DNA from: Alkaliphilus metalliredigens QYMF
GTDB taxonomy: Bacteria > Bacillota > Clostridia > Peptostreptococcales > Natronincolaceae
Direction: 5' to 3'
DNA: 64,000 nucleotides
NCBI RefSeq assembly: GCF_000016985.1
Contig: NC_009633.1
Coordinates: 4,445,539-4,509,538, forward strand
A model generated the notes under the pieces. That model made no database searches, was not told the origin of the DNA, and worked only from the letters and a program-made list of their open reading frames with translations. Position numbers and translations under genes: made by a program. Positions 1 through 16,617 of the stretch are shown piece by piece. The stretch's first letter is position 1; every line of letters begins with the position of its first letter.

Positions 1-70
1 CTTCAGGGATTCGAACCCCGGACCTGCCGGTTATGAGCCGGACGCTCTAACCAACTGAGCTAAAGGCCCC
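1..70 (-). tRNA. tRNA with CAT anticodon (elongator Met or Ile2), partial
   Basis: Cloverleaf with a seven-base loop CTCATAA and T-loop TTCGAAT. The 3' acceptor strand is cut by the window edge. It lacks the initiator C1-A72 mismatch seen in the 1279-1354 gene, so it is elongator Met or lysidine-modified Ile; the sequence alone does not decide. Confidence 0.9.
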
Positions 71-83
71 AATTTTTTTCATT

Positions 84-160
84 TGGTCCGGGTGAAGAGA
101 TTCGAACTCCCGACCCCATGGTCCCAAACCATGTGCGCTACCAAACTGCGCTACACCCGG
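84..160 (-). tRNA. tRNA-Pro (TGG)
   Basis: Full cloverleaf with loop TTTGGGA, anticodon TGG, and encoded CCA. Part of the tRNA train downstream of the first rRNA operon. Confidence 0.95.
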
Positions 161-169
161 TTAAAAAAA

Positions 170-261
170 TGGCGGAGAAGGCGGGATTCGAACCCGCGCG
201 CCGCATACACGACCTAACGGTTTAGCAAACCGTCCTCTTGAGCCTACTTGAGTACTTCTCC
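170..261 (-). tRNA. tRNA-Ser (GCT)
   Basis: Class II tRNA with a long variable arm, loop TTGCTAA, anticodon GCT and encoded CCA. Confidence 0.95.
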
Positions 262-275
262 ATATTTTGTTTTAA

Positions 276-364
<89 letters not shown>

Positions 365-372
365 TTAATTGA

Positions 373-448
373 TGGTGACCCATCCGCGACTCGAACGCGG
401 GACACCCTGATTAAAAGTCAGGTGCTCTACCGACTGAGCTAATGGGTC
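373..448 (-). tRNA. tRNA-Lys (TTT)
   Basis: Cloverleaf with loop CTTTTAA and encoded CCA. A copy that looks identical lies at 7165-7240 in the other cluster. Confidence 0.95.
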
Positions 449-452
449 AAAA

Positions 453-527
453 TGGAGCGGAAGACGAGATTTGAACTCGCGACCCTCGCCTTGGCAAGGC
501 GATGCTCTACCACTGAGCCACTTCCGC
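453..527 (-). tRNA. tRNA-Gly (GCC)
   Basis: Cloverleaf with loop TTGCCAA, anticodon GCC and encoded CCA. Confidence 0.95.
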
Positions 528-554
528 ATATCTGTTATTCATTTAGTTTTAAAA

Positions 555-637
555 TGGTGCGGGTGGAGGGACTTGAACCCCCACGGTCGCCCGCTAGATC
601 CTAAGTCTAGTGCGTCTGCCAATTCCGCCACACCCGC
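555..637 (-). tRNA. tRNA-Leu (TAG)
   Basis: Class II tRNA with loop CTTAGGA, anticodon TAG and encoded CCA. Confidence 0.95.
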
Positions 638-671
638 ATTTGTAATGGATGTTAGCTACTGTACAGCTAAC

Positions 672-713
672 TAAGTGACTAACGCCCAATTATAGATTTG
701 GGTTATCTACTTA
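672..713 (-). repeat. hairpin element of the TAAGYGAC...ATAGAT family, copy 1
   Basis: Stem-loop with arms TAAGT and ACTTA and an inner CCCAA/TTGGG stem around an ATAGAT loop, in the spacer between tRNA-Tyr and tRNA-Leu. Related elements lie at 1763-1804 and 21289-21329. Possibly an RNA-processing signal. Confidence 0.5.
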
Positions 714-721
714 TATTTAAA

Positions 722-806
722 TGGTGGAGGGAGAAGGATTCGAACCTTCGAAGTCGCTGACAACAGATTTACAGTCTGCCCCCTTTGGCCGCTCGGGAAC
801 CCCTCC
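722..806 (-). tRNA. tRNA-Tyr (GTA)
   Basis: Class II tRNA with loop CTGTAAA, anticodon GTA and encoded CCA. Confidence 0.95.
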
Positions 807-818
807 TGATTATGAAAA

Positions 819-894
819 TGGAGCTGGTGATGGGATTCGAACCCGCGACCTGCTGATTACAAATCAGCTGCTCTACCAATTGAGCTACACCAGC
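819..894 (-). tRNA. tRNA-Thr (TGT)
   Basis: Cloverleaf with loop TTTGTAA, anticodon TGT and encoded CCA. Near-identical copy at 7494-7569. Confidence 0.95.
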
Positions 895-907
895 TTATTA
901 TTTTAAA

Positions 908-984
908 TGGCGACCTGGAAGGGACTCGAACCCTCGACCTCCAGCGTGACAGGCTGGCATTCTAACCAACTGAACTACCAGGCC
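908..984 (-). tRNA. tRNA-Asp (GTC)
   Basis: Cloverleaf with loop CTGTCAC, anticodon GTC and encoded CCA. Confidence 0.95.
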
Positions 985-994
985 GCGTTATTTT

Positions 995-1105
995 CGCAGT
1001 CTCGCATCACAAATTTGTTCACTCCCTTTTGGTCGTGCAAATTTGGTGCGAATGTTGCGTTTAACCTACTACCGATTTACTACAAACGTAAATCGAGTTA
1101 GGTTA
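995..1105 (-). other. structured tRNA spacer with two stem-loops
   Basis: The 125-base gap between tRNA-Val and tRNA-Asp holds two hairpins. One has arms containing CACAAATTTG and CAAATTTGGTG (995-1059). The other has outer arms TAACCTA/TAGGTTA and inner arms GATTTAC/GTAAATC (1062-1105). No coding potential is seen. They may be processing or pausing structures. Confidence 0.5.
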
Positions 1106-1109
1106 TAAA

Positions 1110-1185
1110 TGGTGGGCGCAACAGGGCTCGAACCTGTGACCCCCTGCTTGTAAGGCAGGTGCTCTCCCAGCTGAGCTATGCGCCC
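1110..1185 (-). tRNA. tRNA-Val (TAC)
   Basis: Cloverleaf with loop CTTACAA, anticodon TAC and encoded CCA. Copy at 7703-7778. Confidence 0.95.
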
Positions 1186-1197
1186 TGGGAATAAAAA

Positions 1198-1272
1198 TGG
1201 TGACCCCTAGGGGAATCGAACCCCTGTTACCGCCGTGAAAGGGCGGTGTCTTGACCGCTTGACCAAGGGGCC
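1198..1272 (-). tRNA. tRNA-Glu (TTC)
   Basis: Cloverleaf with loop CTTTCAC, anticodon TTC and encoded CCA. Copy at 7791-7865. Confidence 0.95.
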
Positions 1273-1278
1273 TTGTAA

Positions 1279-1354
<76 letters not shown>

Positions 1355-1368
1355 TTGTAAATAAAAAG

Positions 1369-1457
1369 TGGTGCCGAAGACCGGAATCGAACCGGTACGA
1401 TCTTGAAGGACCGCAGGATTTTAAGTCCTGTGCGTCTGCCAGTTCCGCCACTTCGGC
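1369..1457 (-). tRNA. tRNA-Leu (TAA)
   Basis: Class II tRNA with loop CTTAAAA, anticodon TAA and encoded CCA. Confidence 0.95.
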
Positions 1458-1462
1458 ATATA

Positions 1463-1537
1463 TGGCTCCTGGGAGAGGACTCGAACCTCCAACCTGTCGG
1501 TTAACAGCCGAATGCTCCACCATTGAGCTACCCAGGA
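1463..1537 (-). tRNA. tRNA-Asn (GTT)
   Basis: Cloverleaf with loop CTGTTAA, anticodon GTT and encoded CCA. First tRNA after the 5S gene. Confidence 0.95.
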
Positions 1538-1546
1538 ACAATAAAA

Positions 1547-1663
1547 TATCGCGACGACCTACTCTCCCAGGCAGCTGCCCGCCAAGTACCATCAGCGCTG
1601 AAGGGCTTAACTTCTGTGTTCGGGATGGGAACAGGTGTGACCCCTTCGCTATAGTCACGATAT
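1547..1663 (-). rRNA. rrf: 5S ribosomal RNA
   Basis: About 117 bases with the conserved CCGAACACAGAAGTTAAGC core and paired ends (ATATCGTG and CGCGATAT). Sits 180 bases after 23S and 9 bases before tRNA-Asn. The second copy at 7871-7987 appears identical. Confidence 0.95.
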
Positions 1664-1762
1664 TAACTTACCTTCAGTAAGTATTTTTAGAGGAAGTTAT
1701 AAACTTTCGACTTTCTTTTACTTTGAAGTTAATTCAAGGTTAGAAAATCGTAAGTTTCTAAC

Positions 1763-1804
1763 TAAGCGACTGCCATGAAATCATAGATTTCAGGCAGCTG
1801 CTTA
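1763..1804 (-). repeat. hairpin element of the TAAGYGAC...ATAGAT family, copy 2
   Basis: In the 23S-5S spacer. Near-perfect stem with TAAGC/GCTTA outer arms and CTGCC/GGCAG plus TGAAAT/ATTTCA inner arms around CATAG. The equivalent spacer of the other operon (8020-8105) holds a different hairpin. Confidence 0.5.
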
Positions 1805-1844
1805 AGTTCTCTCAAAACTACACAATGTTATGGATATTTCTTTT

Positions 1845-4778
<2,934 letters not shown>

Positions 4779-4945
4779 TTTACGCTCATGACCCAAATCA
4801 TAGATTTAGAGTCAATCGCTCAGCTAACAATCGCACCTTATATTTCCTTGAACAAATCAAAGAAAAGGTTTGATTGATAGTTTATTGATTTCGCATTTAA
4901 TGCTTCATCATAACATTGTGTAGTTTTCAAAGAACTTTTTTTAAA

Positions 4946-5021
4946 TGGTGGAGACGAGGAGAGTCGAACTCCTGACCCCCTGCTTGCAAGGCAGGTGCTC
5001 TCCCAACTGAGCTACGCCCCC
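4946..5021 (-). tRNA. tRNA-Ala (TGC), 16S-23S spacer
   Basis: Cloverleaf with loop CTTGCAA, anticodon TGC and encoded CCA, between 16S and 23S. The other operon has no tRNA here. Confidence 0.95.
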
Positions 5022-5083
5022 TTGGTGCTTTTAGAGAGATGATTAGGTCTCTCAAAACTAGACAGTATAGATGCGCCTTTGCT

Positions 5084-6617
<1,534 letters not shown>

Positions 6618-6804
6618 AAATTTCTGGGTCCATCTTAGTAAAACTAAAATGGCTTCTCGACTTTGTCGAGTTTGTATCTTGCGCAAAATCTAAGACTTTG
6701 GCAATCTACTTGTAATATGCTGGCTTACATCTATACTGTTTAGTTTTCAAAGACCTGATTTCTAACTTGCTTGGTATAACCTGTCGCGTTTTGGCGACTT
6801 AATC

Positions 6805-6833
6805 ACTATATCACTTCCGATGATGAATGTCAA
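6805..6833 (-). promoter_or_regulatory. proximal rRNA promoter, operon 1
   Basis: TTGACA (6828-6833), 17-base spacer, TATAGT (6805-6810). The transcript would start near 6798 with a leader of about 180 bases, including the hairpin GTCGC-CAAAAC-GCGAC and a boxA-like motif. Confidence 0.85.
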
Positions 6834-6887
6834 TACCTTTTGCACATATTTTGTTTTTATTTCGTATTAATAATGTTAGCTTCAAAC

Positions 6888-6916
6888 AATATATCACATT
6901 CTAGTACCACTGTCAA
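6888..6916 (-). promoter_or_regulatory. distal rRNA promoter, operon 1
   Basis: TTGACA (6911-6916), 17-base spacer, TATATT (6888-6893), 83 bases upstream of the proximal promoter. Tandem strong promoters are usual for Firmicute rRNA operons. The remainder of 6618-6998 holds leader sequence and the preceding operon's terminator; no gene is seen. Confidence 0.8.
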
Positions 6917-6968
6917 TATAGATACGGATTGTATTGTTACCCAACAATCTTATCTATAGCTAATACAA

Positions 6969-6996
6969 AAGCAAGGATTTAAACCCTTGCTTTTTT
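6969..6996 (-). terminator. terminator of rRNA-tRNA operon 2
   Basis: Stem GCAAGG/CCTTGC around GTTTAAAT followed by TTTT, directly after tRNA-Phe. It separates operon 2 from the promoters of operon 1. Confidence 0.85.
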
Positions 6997-6998
6997 CG

Positions 6999-7074
6999 TG
7001 GTGCCCAGAGGCGGAATCGAACCACCGACACGGGGATTTTCAGTCCCCTGCTCTACCGACTGAGCTATCTGGGC
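6999..7074 (-). tRNA. tRNA-Phe (GAA)
   Basis: Cloverleaf with loop CTGAAAA, anticodon GAA and encoded CCA. Last gene of operon 2. Confidence 0.95.
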
Positions 7075-7083
7075 TTATTTAGT

Positions 7084-7160
<77 letters not shown>

Positions 7161-7164
7161 TAAA

Positions 7165-7240
7165 TGGTGACCCATCCGCGACTCGAACGCGGGACACCCT
7201 GATTAAAAGTCAGGTGCTCTACCGACTGAGCTAATGGGTC
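7165..7240 (-). tRNA. tRNA-Lys (TTT), second copy
   Basis: Same sequence as 373-448 as far as compared; loop CTTTTAA, encoded CCA. Confidence 0.95.
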
Positions 7241-7244
7241 AAAA

Positions 7245-7320
7245 TGGCTGGGATAGCAGGACTCGAACCTGCGGATGACGGAGTCAAAGTCCGTTGCCTT
7301 ACCGACTTGGCTATATCCCA
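7245..7320 (-). tRNA. tRNA-Gln (TTG)
   Basis: Cloverleaf with loop CTTTGAC, anticodon TTG and encoded CCA. Confidence 0.95.
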
Positions 7321-7326
7321 AGAAAG

Positions 7327-7403
7327 TGGCGTGCCCACAGGGATTCGAACCCCGGACCTACGGCTTAGAAGGCCGTTGCTCTATCCAGCTGAGCTATGAG
7401 CAC
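7327..7403 (-). tRNA. tRNA-Arg (TCT)
   Basis: Cloverleaf with loop CTTCTAA, anticodon TCT and encoded CCA. Confidence 0.95.
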
Positions 7404-7410
7404 ATTTTAT

Positions 7411-7485
<75 letters not shown>

Positions 7486-7493
7486 ATATACTA

Positions 7494-7569
7494 TGGAGCT
7501 GGTGATGGGATTCGAACCCGCGACCTGCTGATTACAAATCAGCTGCTCTGCCAATTGAGCTACACCAGC
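7494..7569 (-). tRNA. tRNA-Thr (TGT), second copy
   Basis: Matches 819-894 as far as compared; anticodon TGT, encoded CCA. Confidence 0.95.
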
Positions 7570-7702
7570 ATAATATATTAATGATATTACCTTTTCTTTC
7601 AATTTTTTATGTTCAATGATTTATTTATATTCAATAGAACCATTGGAATAAATCTCAAAATGCCAACTGACTAACTCAAAATCAAAGATTCTCATTATAA
7701 TA

Positions 7703-7778
7703 TGGTGGGCGCAACAGGGCTCGAACCTGTGACCCCCTGCTTGTAAGGCAGGTGCTCTCCCAGCTGAGCTATGCGCCC
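7703..7778 (-). tRNA. tRNA-Val (TAC), second copy
   Basis: Matches 1110-1185 as far as compared. A 133-base AT-rich spacer with no recognisable gene separates it from tRNA-Thr. Confidence 0.95.
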
Positions 7779-7790
7779 TGGGAATTAAAA

Positions 7791-7865
7791 TGGTGACCCC
7801 TAGGGGAATCGAACCCCTGTTACCGCCGTGAAAGGGCGGTGTCTTGACCGCTTGACCAAGGGGCC
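7791..7865 (-). tRNA. tRNA-Glu (TTC), second copy
   Basis: Matches 1198-1272 as far as compared; follows 5S directly in operon 2. Confidence 0.95.
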
Positions 7866-7870
7866 TTTAA

Positions 7871-7987
7871 TATCGCGACGACCTACTCTCCCAGGCAGCT
7901 GCCCGCCAAGTACCATCAGCGCTGAAGGGCTTAACTTCTGTGTTCGGGATGGGAACAGGTGTGACCCCTTCGCTATAGTCACGATAT
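7871..7987 (-). rRNA. rrf: 5S ribosomal RNA, operon 2
   Basis: Appears identical to 1547-1663. The 23S-5S spacer (7988-8150) differs from that of operon 1 and has its own hairpin with CAATCTG/CAGATTG and ATTCCTTT/AAAGGAAT arms. Confidence 0.95.
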
Positions 7988-8150
7988 TAAGTAGACAACC
8001 AAAAGTTAGTTTTTCAACTTTTGTGTTGGTCACTTAGTCAGCAATCTGGTTATTCCTTTCCTTCGGAATGACCCTAAAGGAATGGACAGATTGATGACGT
8101 CTTTTGAGAGTATTCTCTCAAAACTACACAATGTTATGGATATTTCTTTT

Positions 8151-11084
<2,934 letters not shown>

Positions 11085-11467
11085 TTTACGCTCATGACCC
11101 AAATCATAGATTTAGAGTCAATCGCTCAGCTAACAATCTGTTGAGTTTTCTTGAATAATCAAGAAAATCTTCAAATTGATAGTTTATTGATTTCGCATTT
11201 ATTGCTTCATCATAACATTGTGTAGTTTTCAAAGAACGATTTTACACATTATCCAACTCTAAAGCTAGATAGTGGTATTTTAGAGAGATTAGGTCTCCCA
11301 AAACCAAAAGGTCGTCTATTGCTATCGCAATGACTTCCGTCGCACTTAAAGTCTTTCGACTTTCAAGTGCTCAAAGTATTACCGTCCTCCAGTTTCTTAA
11401 CTGGTATCGTGGTCATACTTAGTGAGAGAGGTCTCTCAAAACTAGACAGTATAGATGCGCCTTTGCT

Positions 11468-13001
<1,534 letters not shown>

Positions 13002-13186
13002 AAATTTCTGGGTCCATCTTAGTAAAACTAAAATGGCTTCTCGACTTTGTCGAGTTTGTATCTTGCGCAAAATCTAAGACTTTGGCAATCTACTTGTAAT
13101 ATGCTGGCTTACATCTATACTGTTTAGTTTTCAAAGACCTGATTTCACTGCTTTGTCATAATGTGTCGCGTTTTGGCGACTTAACC

Positions 13187-13215
13187 ACTATATCATTTTT
13201 TACGTGGCATGTCAA
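13187..13215 (-). promoter_or_regulatory. proximal rRNA promoter, operon 2
   Basis: TTGACA (13210-13215), 17-base spacer, TATAGT (13187-13192). The core and the downstream GTCGC...GCGAC leader hairpin match operon 1. Confidence 0.85.
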
Positions 13216-13326
13216 TACTTTTTTATAGCTTCTATCTAAAAGCTTATTTAGTAATAACAAAACATACTTTGAAATTCTTTAAATACATCAACTTTTTAAC
13301 GTCATCAGTTTTTAATGACGAAGACC

Positions 13327-13355
13327 ATCATAACATCTCACCCCTTGACTGTCAA
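13327..13355 (-). promoter_or_regulatory. distal rRNA promoter, operon 2
   Basis: TTGACA (13350-13355), 17-base spacer, TATGAT (13327-13332). Apart from these promoters, 13002-13457 holds only the 16S leader and AT-rich sequence. Confidence 0.8.
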
Positions 13356-13457
13356 TATTGGAATTATATCCAATTTTCCATAAGTAGTACTTCTACATAA
13401 GTAGTACTTCTATAGGTACGATTAAAGAATCATAACTATCAATTATGAATTTAAAGC

Positions 13458-13500
13458 AAAAAACCTCCTCCCAACTTTACTGTGGGGGAAGGTTTTCTTT
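13458..13500 (-). terminator. terminator overlapping the end of the 13477 gene
   Basis: Minus-strand stem AACCTTCCCCCA with TGGGAGGAGGTT followed by TTTTG. Its 5' arm lies inside the last codons of the upstream gene. Confidence 0.8.
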
Positions 13501-13863
13501 GTTTCGGTAAACTGTAATGTTTAATTGTTGGTTGTCATATTGGACATCAGCCTCATCTATCATCATTCCTACTAAGGGAAGTTCCTGATAATGATCATTT
13601 TCCCCTGCCAGCCCCCAATAATATCCTTCAATCTGATCCTGTCGTTGAACTTGTAACAAACTCTTTAGATTCTCCAATTCTTCTATAGGAATCTCTTGTG
13701 ACTTCCCTTCCACATGGATCATTACATTTTCTTCTCCATCTTTGAAGTCCACATGAATATCCTTTACCCCTACCTTAAAACAAAAGCTCATCAATTCATC
13801 TAATATTTTCCTTGACCTCATTCGCTCTTGCTTCACATTATTCTTCCTTTCTAAAAGACTCAA
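13477..13863 (-). CDS. hypothetical soluble protein, DUF1576 partner
   Basis: A 128-residue acidic protein with no signal peptide, membrane segment or metal motif. It starts inside the 3' end of the DUF1576 gene (26-base overlap), so the two are translationally coupled and share the terminator at 13458. The hydrophilic, charged N-terminal third followed by an alternating beta-like region suggests a small cytosolic alpha/beta protein. I do not recognise the family. The strict coupling suggests a role with the membrane protein (regulatory or substrate-binding), which is an inference. Confidence 0.75.
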   Translation of the reverse strand: MSLLERKNNVKQERMRSRKILDELMSFCFKVGVKDIHVDFKDGEENVMIHVEGKSQEIPIEELENLKSLLQVQRQDQIEGYYWGLAGENDHYQELPLVGMMIDEADVQYDNQQLNITVYRNKENLPPQ

Positions 13864-15145
13864 TAATTGGTACTAGGATACCAGCTACCATTCCTCCTGA
13901 AAATCCATTATTATATAGATTCATACCGCCATGCAAGTATCCTACATTCATGACCATGGCCATGTGTAAGAATCCCGCTACGATACCACTTGTCCATCCA
14001 AATTGACCTGCAATCGGAGCTAGTGTTGTTCCAAATAAAGCAGCAAGCAATGCACCAGTAGAGTTTAGCGCCCATACCTGTGTTAAACTTGCAAGAATAA
14101 CACCAATCAGAATTGGCGTCACATTTTTTACATGTTTACCAAAAGCCCCAAATCCAACAATAGTGAAAACCCCACCGATGGTGGCTCCATTCAGTTCTCC
14201 CCCTACAATGATTACATAGGCAGTTGAAACTAATCCTAGTATGCCCATATTAATAAAGCTCATTCCGAAACCTTCTAGGGCAACAAAGTCTGAAACCGCA
14301 CGCCCAGAGTGCTTAATTAACTTCCCATATCCCGCAAAGCTATTTCCATTAAAGAAAAATCCTACCATTAGCATTGAAATAAATAAAATAGAAAGGTAGA
14401 CAGCGAAAACAAAATTATATCCTTCCGCTACTATCAGTGTCGTCTCATGGCTAATGCCATAAGCTCTCATCACAGCCATAAAAAATGTTCCGATCATTCC
14501 TGCAGTGAAACCAATATTGTATAAGTTGAAACCTTGATGGAACTTCAATAAATGATTGGCTAATGGCGGCAATACGAATCCGACTAACATACCAGCTGCA
14601 ATTCCCATTACCATTCCTTGTACAATTGTTGCCCCATAACCAAAACTTATCTGACTAATTAGAGGTCCTAAGGCCGTACCAAAAAAAGCAATGATTATAA
14701 ACTTACTAAATTTTTCTTTTTGAACTTTTGCATAAATTAATACCCCTAGAAGTATAGGCCAAATATTATAGAAGTTCTTACCAAAAAGAGCAAATCCCCC
14801 AACAGTAAAAATAGCGGCAACCATGGGGCCATTCATAATCGCTTTATTTAATTTTGCAATTGCGATGGCAATTAACATTAAAAGACCACTATTAAAAAAT
14901 GTCGCCCCTATATTACCAATTACCATATAATCCGATACTAATGTGCTAGGGTGAATGACAATTCGCCCTAATCCCCCCATTATTTCTCCAGGTGTATTAA
15001 AGAACAATGATGAAATCAACACCATGACAGCGTAAATGGTCATAACAATATATTTAGGTTTTTCACCAATATTCATTACTTGATCCATGGTCTTTTTGCG
15101 TCCCTTCAGATTACTTAACCATCTATATGTCAACAAGTCTTGCAT
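13838..15145 (-). CDS. DUF1576 family multipass membrane protein
   Basis: A 435-residue integral membrane protein with roughly ten to twelve hydrophobic segments. The two halves look like internal repeats: both contain NGxxVAAIFTVGGFALFGKN-like and GGxFTIVGFGAFGKH-like stretches, followed by a conserved LxPxxxxxxFGYG/FGWTSG loop. This matches DUF1576, a clostridial family of unknown transport function. The start is the ATG at 15145, because AGGAGA lies 8 bases upstream; a longer frame from a TTG at 15175 would place that site inside the gene. The next gene overlaps its 3' end. An inverted-repeat fold suggests a transporter, but no substrate can be named. Confidence 0.85.
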   Translation of the reverse strand: MQDLLTYRWLSNLKGRKKTMDQVMNIGEKPKYIVMTIYAVMVLISSLFFNTPGEIMGGLGRIVIHPSTLVSDYMVIGNIGATFFNSGLLMLIAIAIAKLNKAIMNGPMVAAIFTVGGFALFGKNFYNIWPILLGVLIYAKVQKEKFSKFIIIAFFGTALGPLISQISFGYGATIVQGMVMGIAAGMLVGFVLPPLANHLLKFHQGFNLYNIGFTAGMIGTFFMAVMRAYGISHETTLIVAEGYNFVFAVYLSILFISMLMVGFFFNGNSFAGYGKLIKHSGRAVSDFVALEGFGMSFINMGILGLVSTAYVIIVGGELNGATIGGVFTIVGFGAFGKHVKNVTPILIGVILASLTQVWALNSTGALLAALFGTTLAPIAGQFGWTSGIVAGFLHMAMVMNVGYLHGGMNLYNNGFSGGMVAGILVPIIESFRKEE

Positions 15146-15349
15146 ACAATCCTCTCCTTTACATAAAATCGACAAATTTTCCTCAAACCATACTATTTTA
15201 TATTATAATATTTTTTTATCAAAGCCTCAATGATTATTTGAAAAAATACTCATTATTTTTTAAGTAGCATAATTTAATACCACTACTCTAGCACATTTCT
15301 ATCCTCTTAGAATAAGATATTAAGGAATGATATTTACAGGAGGTGCCTC

Positions 15350-15985
15350 ATGATTGAAGGTATTTTGATTGCAATTGCCGTTAGTATAGACAGCTTAAGC
15401 GTAGGCGTCGCCTATGGCATCAAAAAAATAAAAGTGCCTCTACATTCACTTATTGTATTAGACATCATTTCAATTTTACTACTTAGCATAGGGTTTTTCT
15501 TGGGTAATATGATGATACGTGTTATTCCTCCTTATATGACAGAACTCATCGGAGCTTCTATGCTGATTTGCCTAGGTATTTGGCTCTTGCTCCAAGGGTG
15601 GCTAGAATATAAGTTCCCTAGACAAGACATTAAAAACCCTATCTCTATTGCAATTATCAGTATTCAATCTCTTGGGATCGCCATCAATATTTTCAGAGAT
15701 CCCTCCCAAGCTGATCTAGATACTTCTGGTATAATTGATACCCGAGAAGCTGTTTTGCTAGGCTTAGCCCTAGCCATTGATTCCCTCGCCATAGGTGTAG
15801 CTGTCTCATTAAATTCTATTTCTATTATCCTCTTTACAGTTGTCTTAGTAGGTATTCTGAATCTTGTTTTCTTACTTTCAGGCATTTATTTAGGTAACAA
15901 ATATCTAAGTAATCGTTTTAGACAGAAAACCGCCTTCGTCCCCGGTTGTATTCTTATATTACTTGGATTAGTACGACTATTTTAA
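15350..15985 (+). CDS. ytaF: YtaF-family sporulation membrane protein
   Basis: A 211-residue protein with six predicted membrane helices in two three-helix repeats. Each repeat begins with an AxxxDSLxxGVA motif (AVSIDSLSVGVAYG near residue 11, AIDSLAIGVAVS in the second half). That is the signature of the MntP/YtaF superfamily, whose MntP members export manganese. The length and the linker carrying a conserved DxxG stretch fit YtaF, found in endospore formers. Strong ribosome site AGGAGGTG before ATG. Monocistronic, closed by the terminator at 16049. Metal transport is inferred from the superfamily; the exact role in sporulation is unknown. Confidence 0.85.
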   Translation: MIEGILIAIAVSIDSLSVGVAYGIKKIKVPLHSLIVLDIISILLLSIGFFLGNMMIRVIPPYMTELIGASMLICLGIWLLLQGWLEYKFPRQDIKNPISIAIISIQSLGIAINIFRDPSQADLDTSGIIDTREAVLLGLALAIDSLAIGVAVSLNSISIILFTVVLVGILNLVFLLSGIYLGNKYLSNRFRQKTAFVPGCILILLGLVRLF

Positions 15986-16048
15986 TTTATAATTATTTTC
16001 AACCATTATATGATCATTATCAACGAATATGTATCATTTCATATTTAA

Positions 16049-16077
16049 GGAAGGCCTGTTGGTCTTCCCATTTTTTT
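16049..16077 (+). terminator. terminator after ytaF
   Basis: Stem GGAAGGCC/GGTCTTCC with TGTT loop followed by CATTTTTTT. Confidence 0.85.
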
Positions 16078-16124
16078 ATCAATATTGGACATACTAGTTA
16101 GAAGTCTATATAAGGAGGCATAGT

Positions 16125-16490
16125 ATGTTAGAACATCTTATTGAAACCTTGGTCGTTTATATTATTAACATACTAGAATTAATTGGTGTGTTTATAATTT
16201 CGTACTCCTCTTTACGTGGTTTTATCATCTATATTGGTCATAAATTAAAATTTGATGATACCTGTATCAAGATTGAAATCGCCAAAGGACTGGCTATGGG
16301 TCTTGAATTTAAATTAGGAGGAGAGATTCTAAGAACAATATTAGTCCGTACATTAGATGAAATAATGGTGTTAGGAGCAATCATTGTCCTAAGGGTTATA
16401 TTAACCTTTGTCATCCATTGGGAGATTAGCTCCGAAATTCACCAAGACGAGGAGTTAAGAGCTTCTTTAGCAAGAAGACAAAAAAAATAA
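16125..16490 (+). CDS. DUF1622 membrane protein
   Basis: A 121-residue protein with an N-terminal membrane helix (about residues 8-28), a GLEFKLGGEIL stretch and a second helix near 85-100, ending in a basic tail. This is the DUF1622 layout (small inner-membrane proteins of unknown function). Ribosome site GGAGG 7 bases before ATG. Its transcript ends at the shared terminator at 16586. Confidence 0.8.
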   Translation: MLEHLIETLVVYIINILELIGVFIISYSSLRGFIIYIGHKLKFDDTCIKIEIAKGLAMGLEFKLGGEILRTILVRTLDEIMVLGAIIVLRVILTFVIHWEISSEIHQDEELRASLARRQKK

Positions 16491-16585
16491 TCTATTTGCC
16501 TTTCTTTTTTGAGACTCACCCTGGATGTGGTCCTGAAACCATTTTTGCCACCTTATTTACAAGAGGACATCTTAAAAGATCTAAA

Positions 16586-16617
16586 TAAAGAAGGTACATT
16601 ATTCTGCACCTTCTTTT
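16586..16617. terminator. bidirectional terminator between DUF1622 and the histidine kinase
   Basis: Stem AAGAAGGT/ACCTTCTT with T runs on both sides, between two convergent genes. Confidence 0.85.
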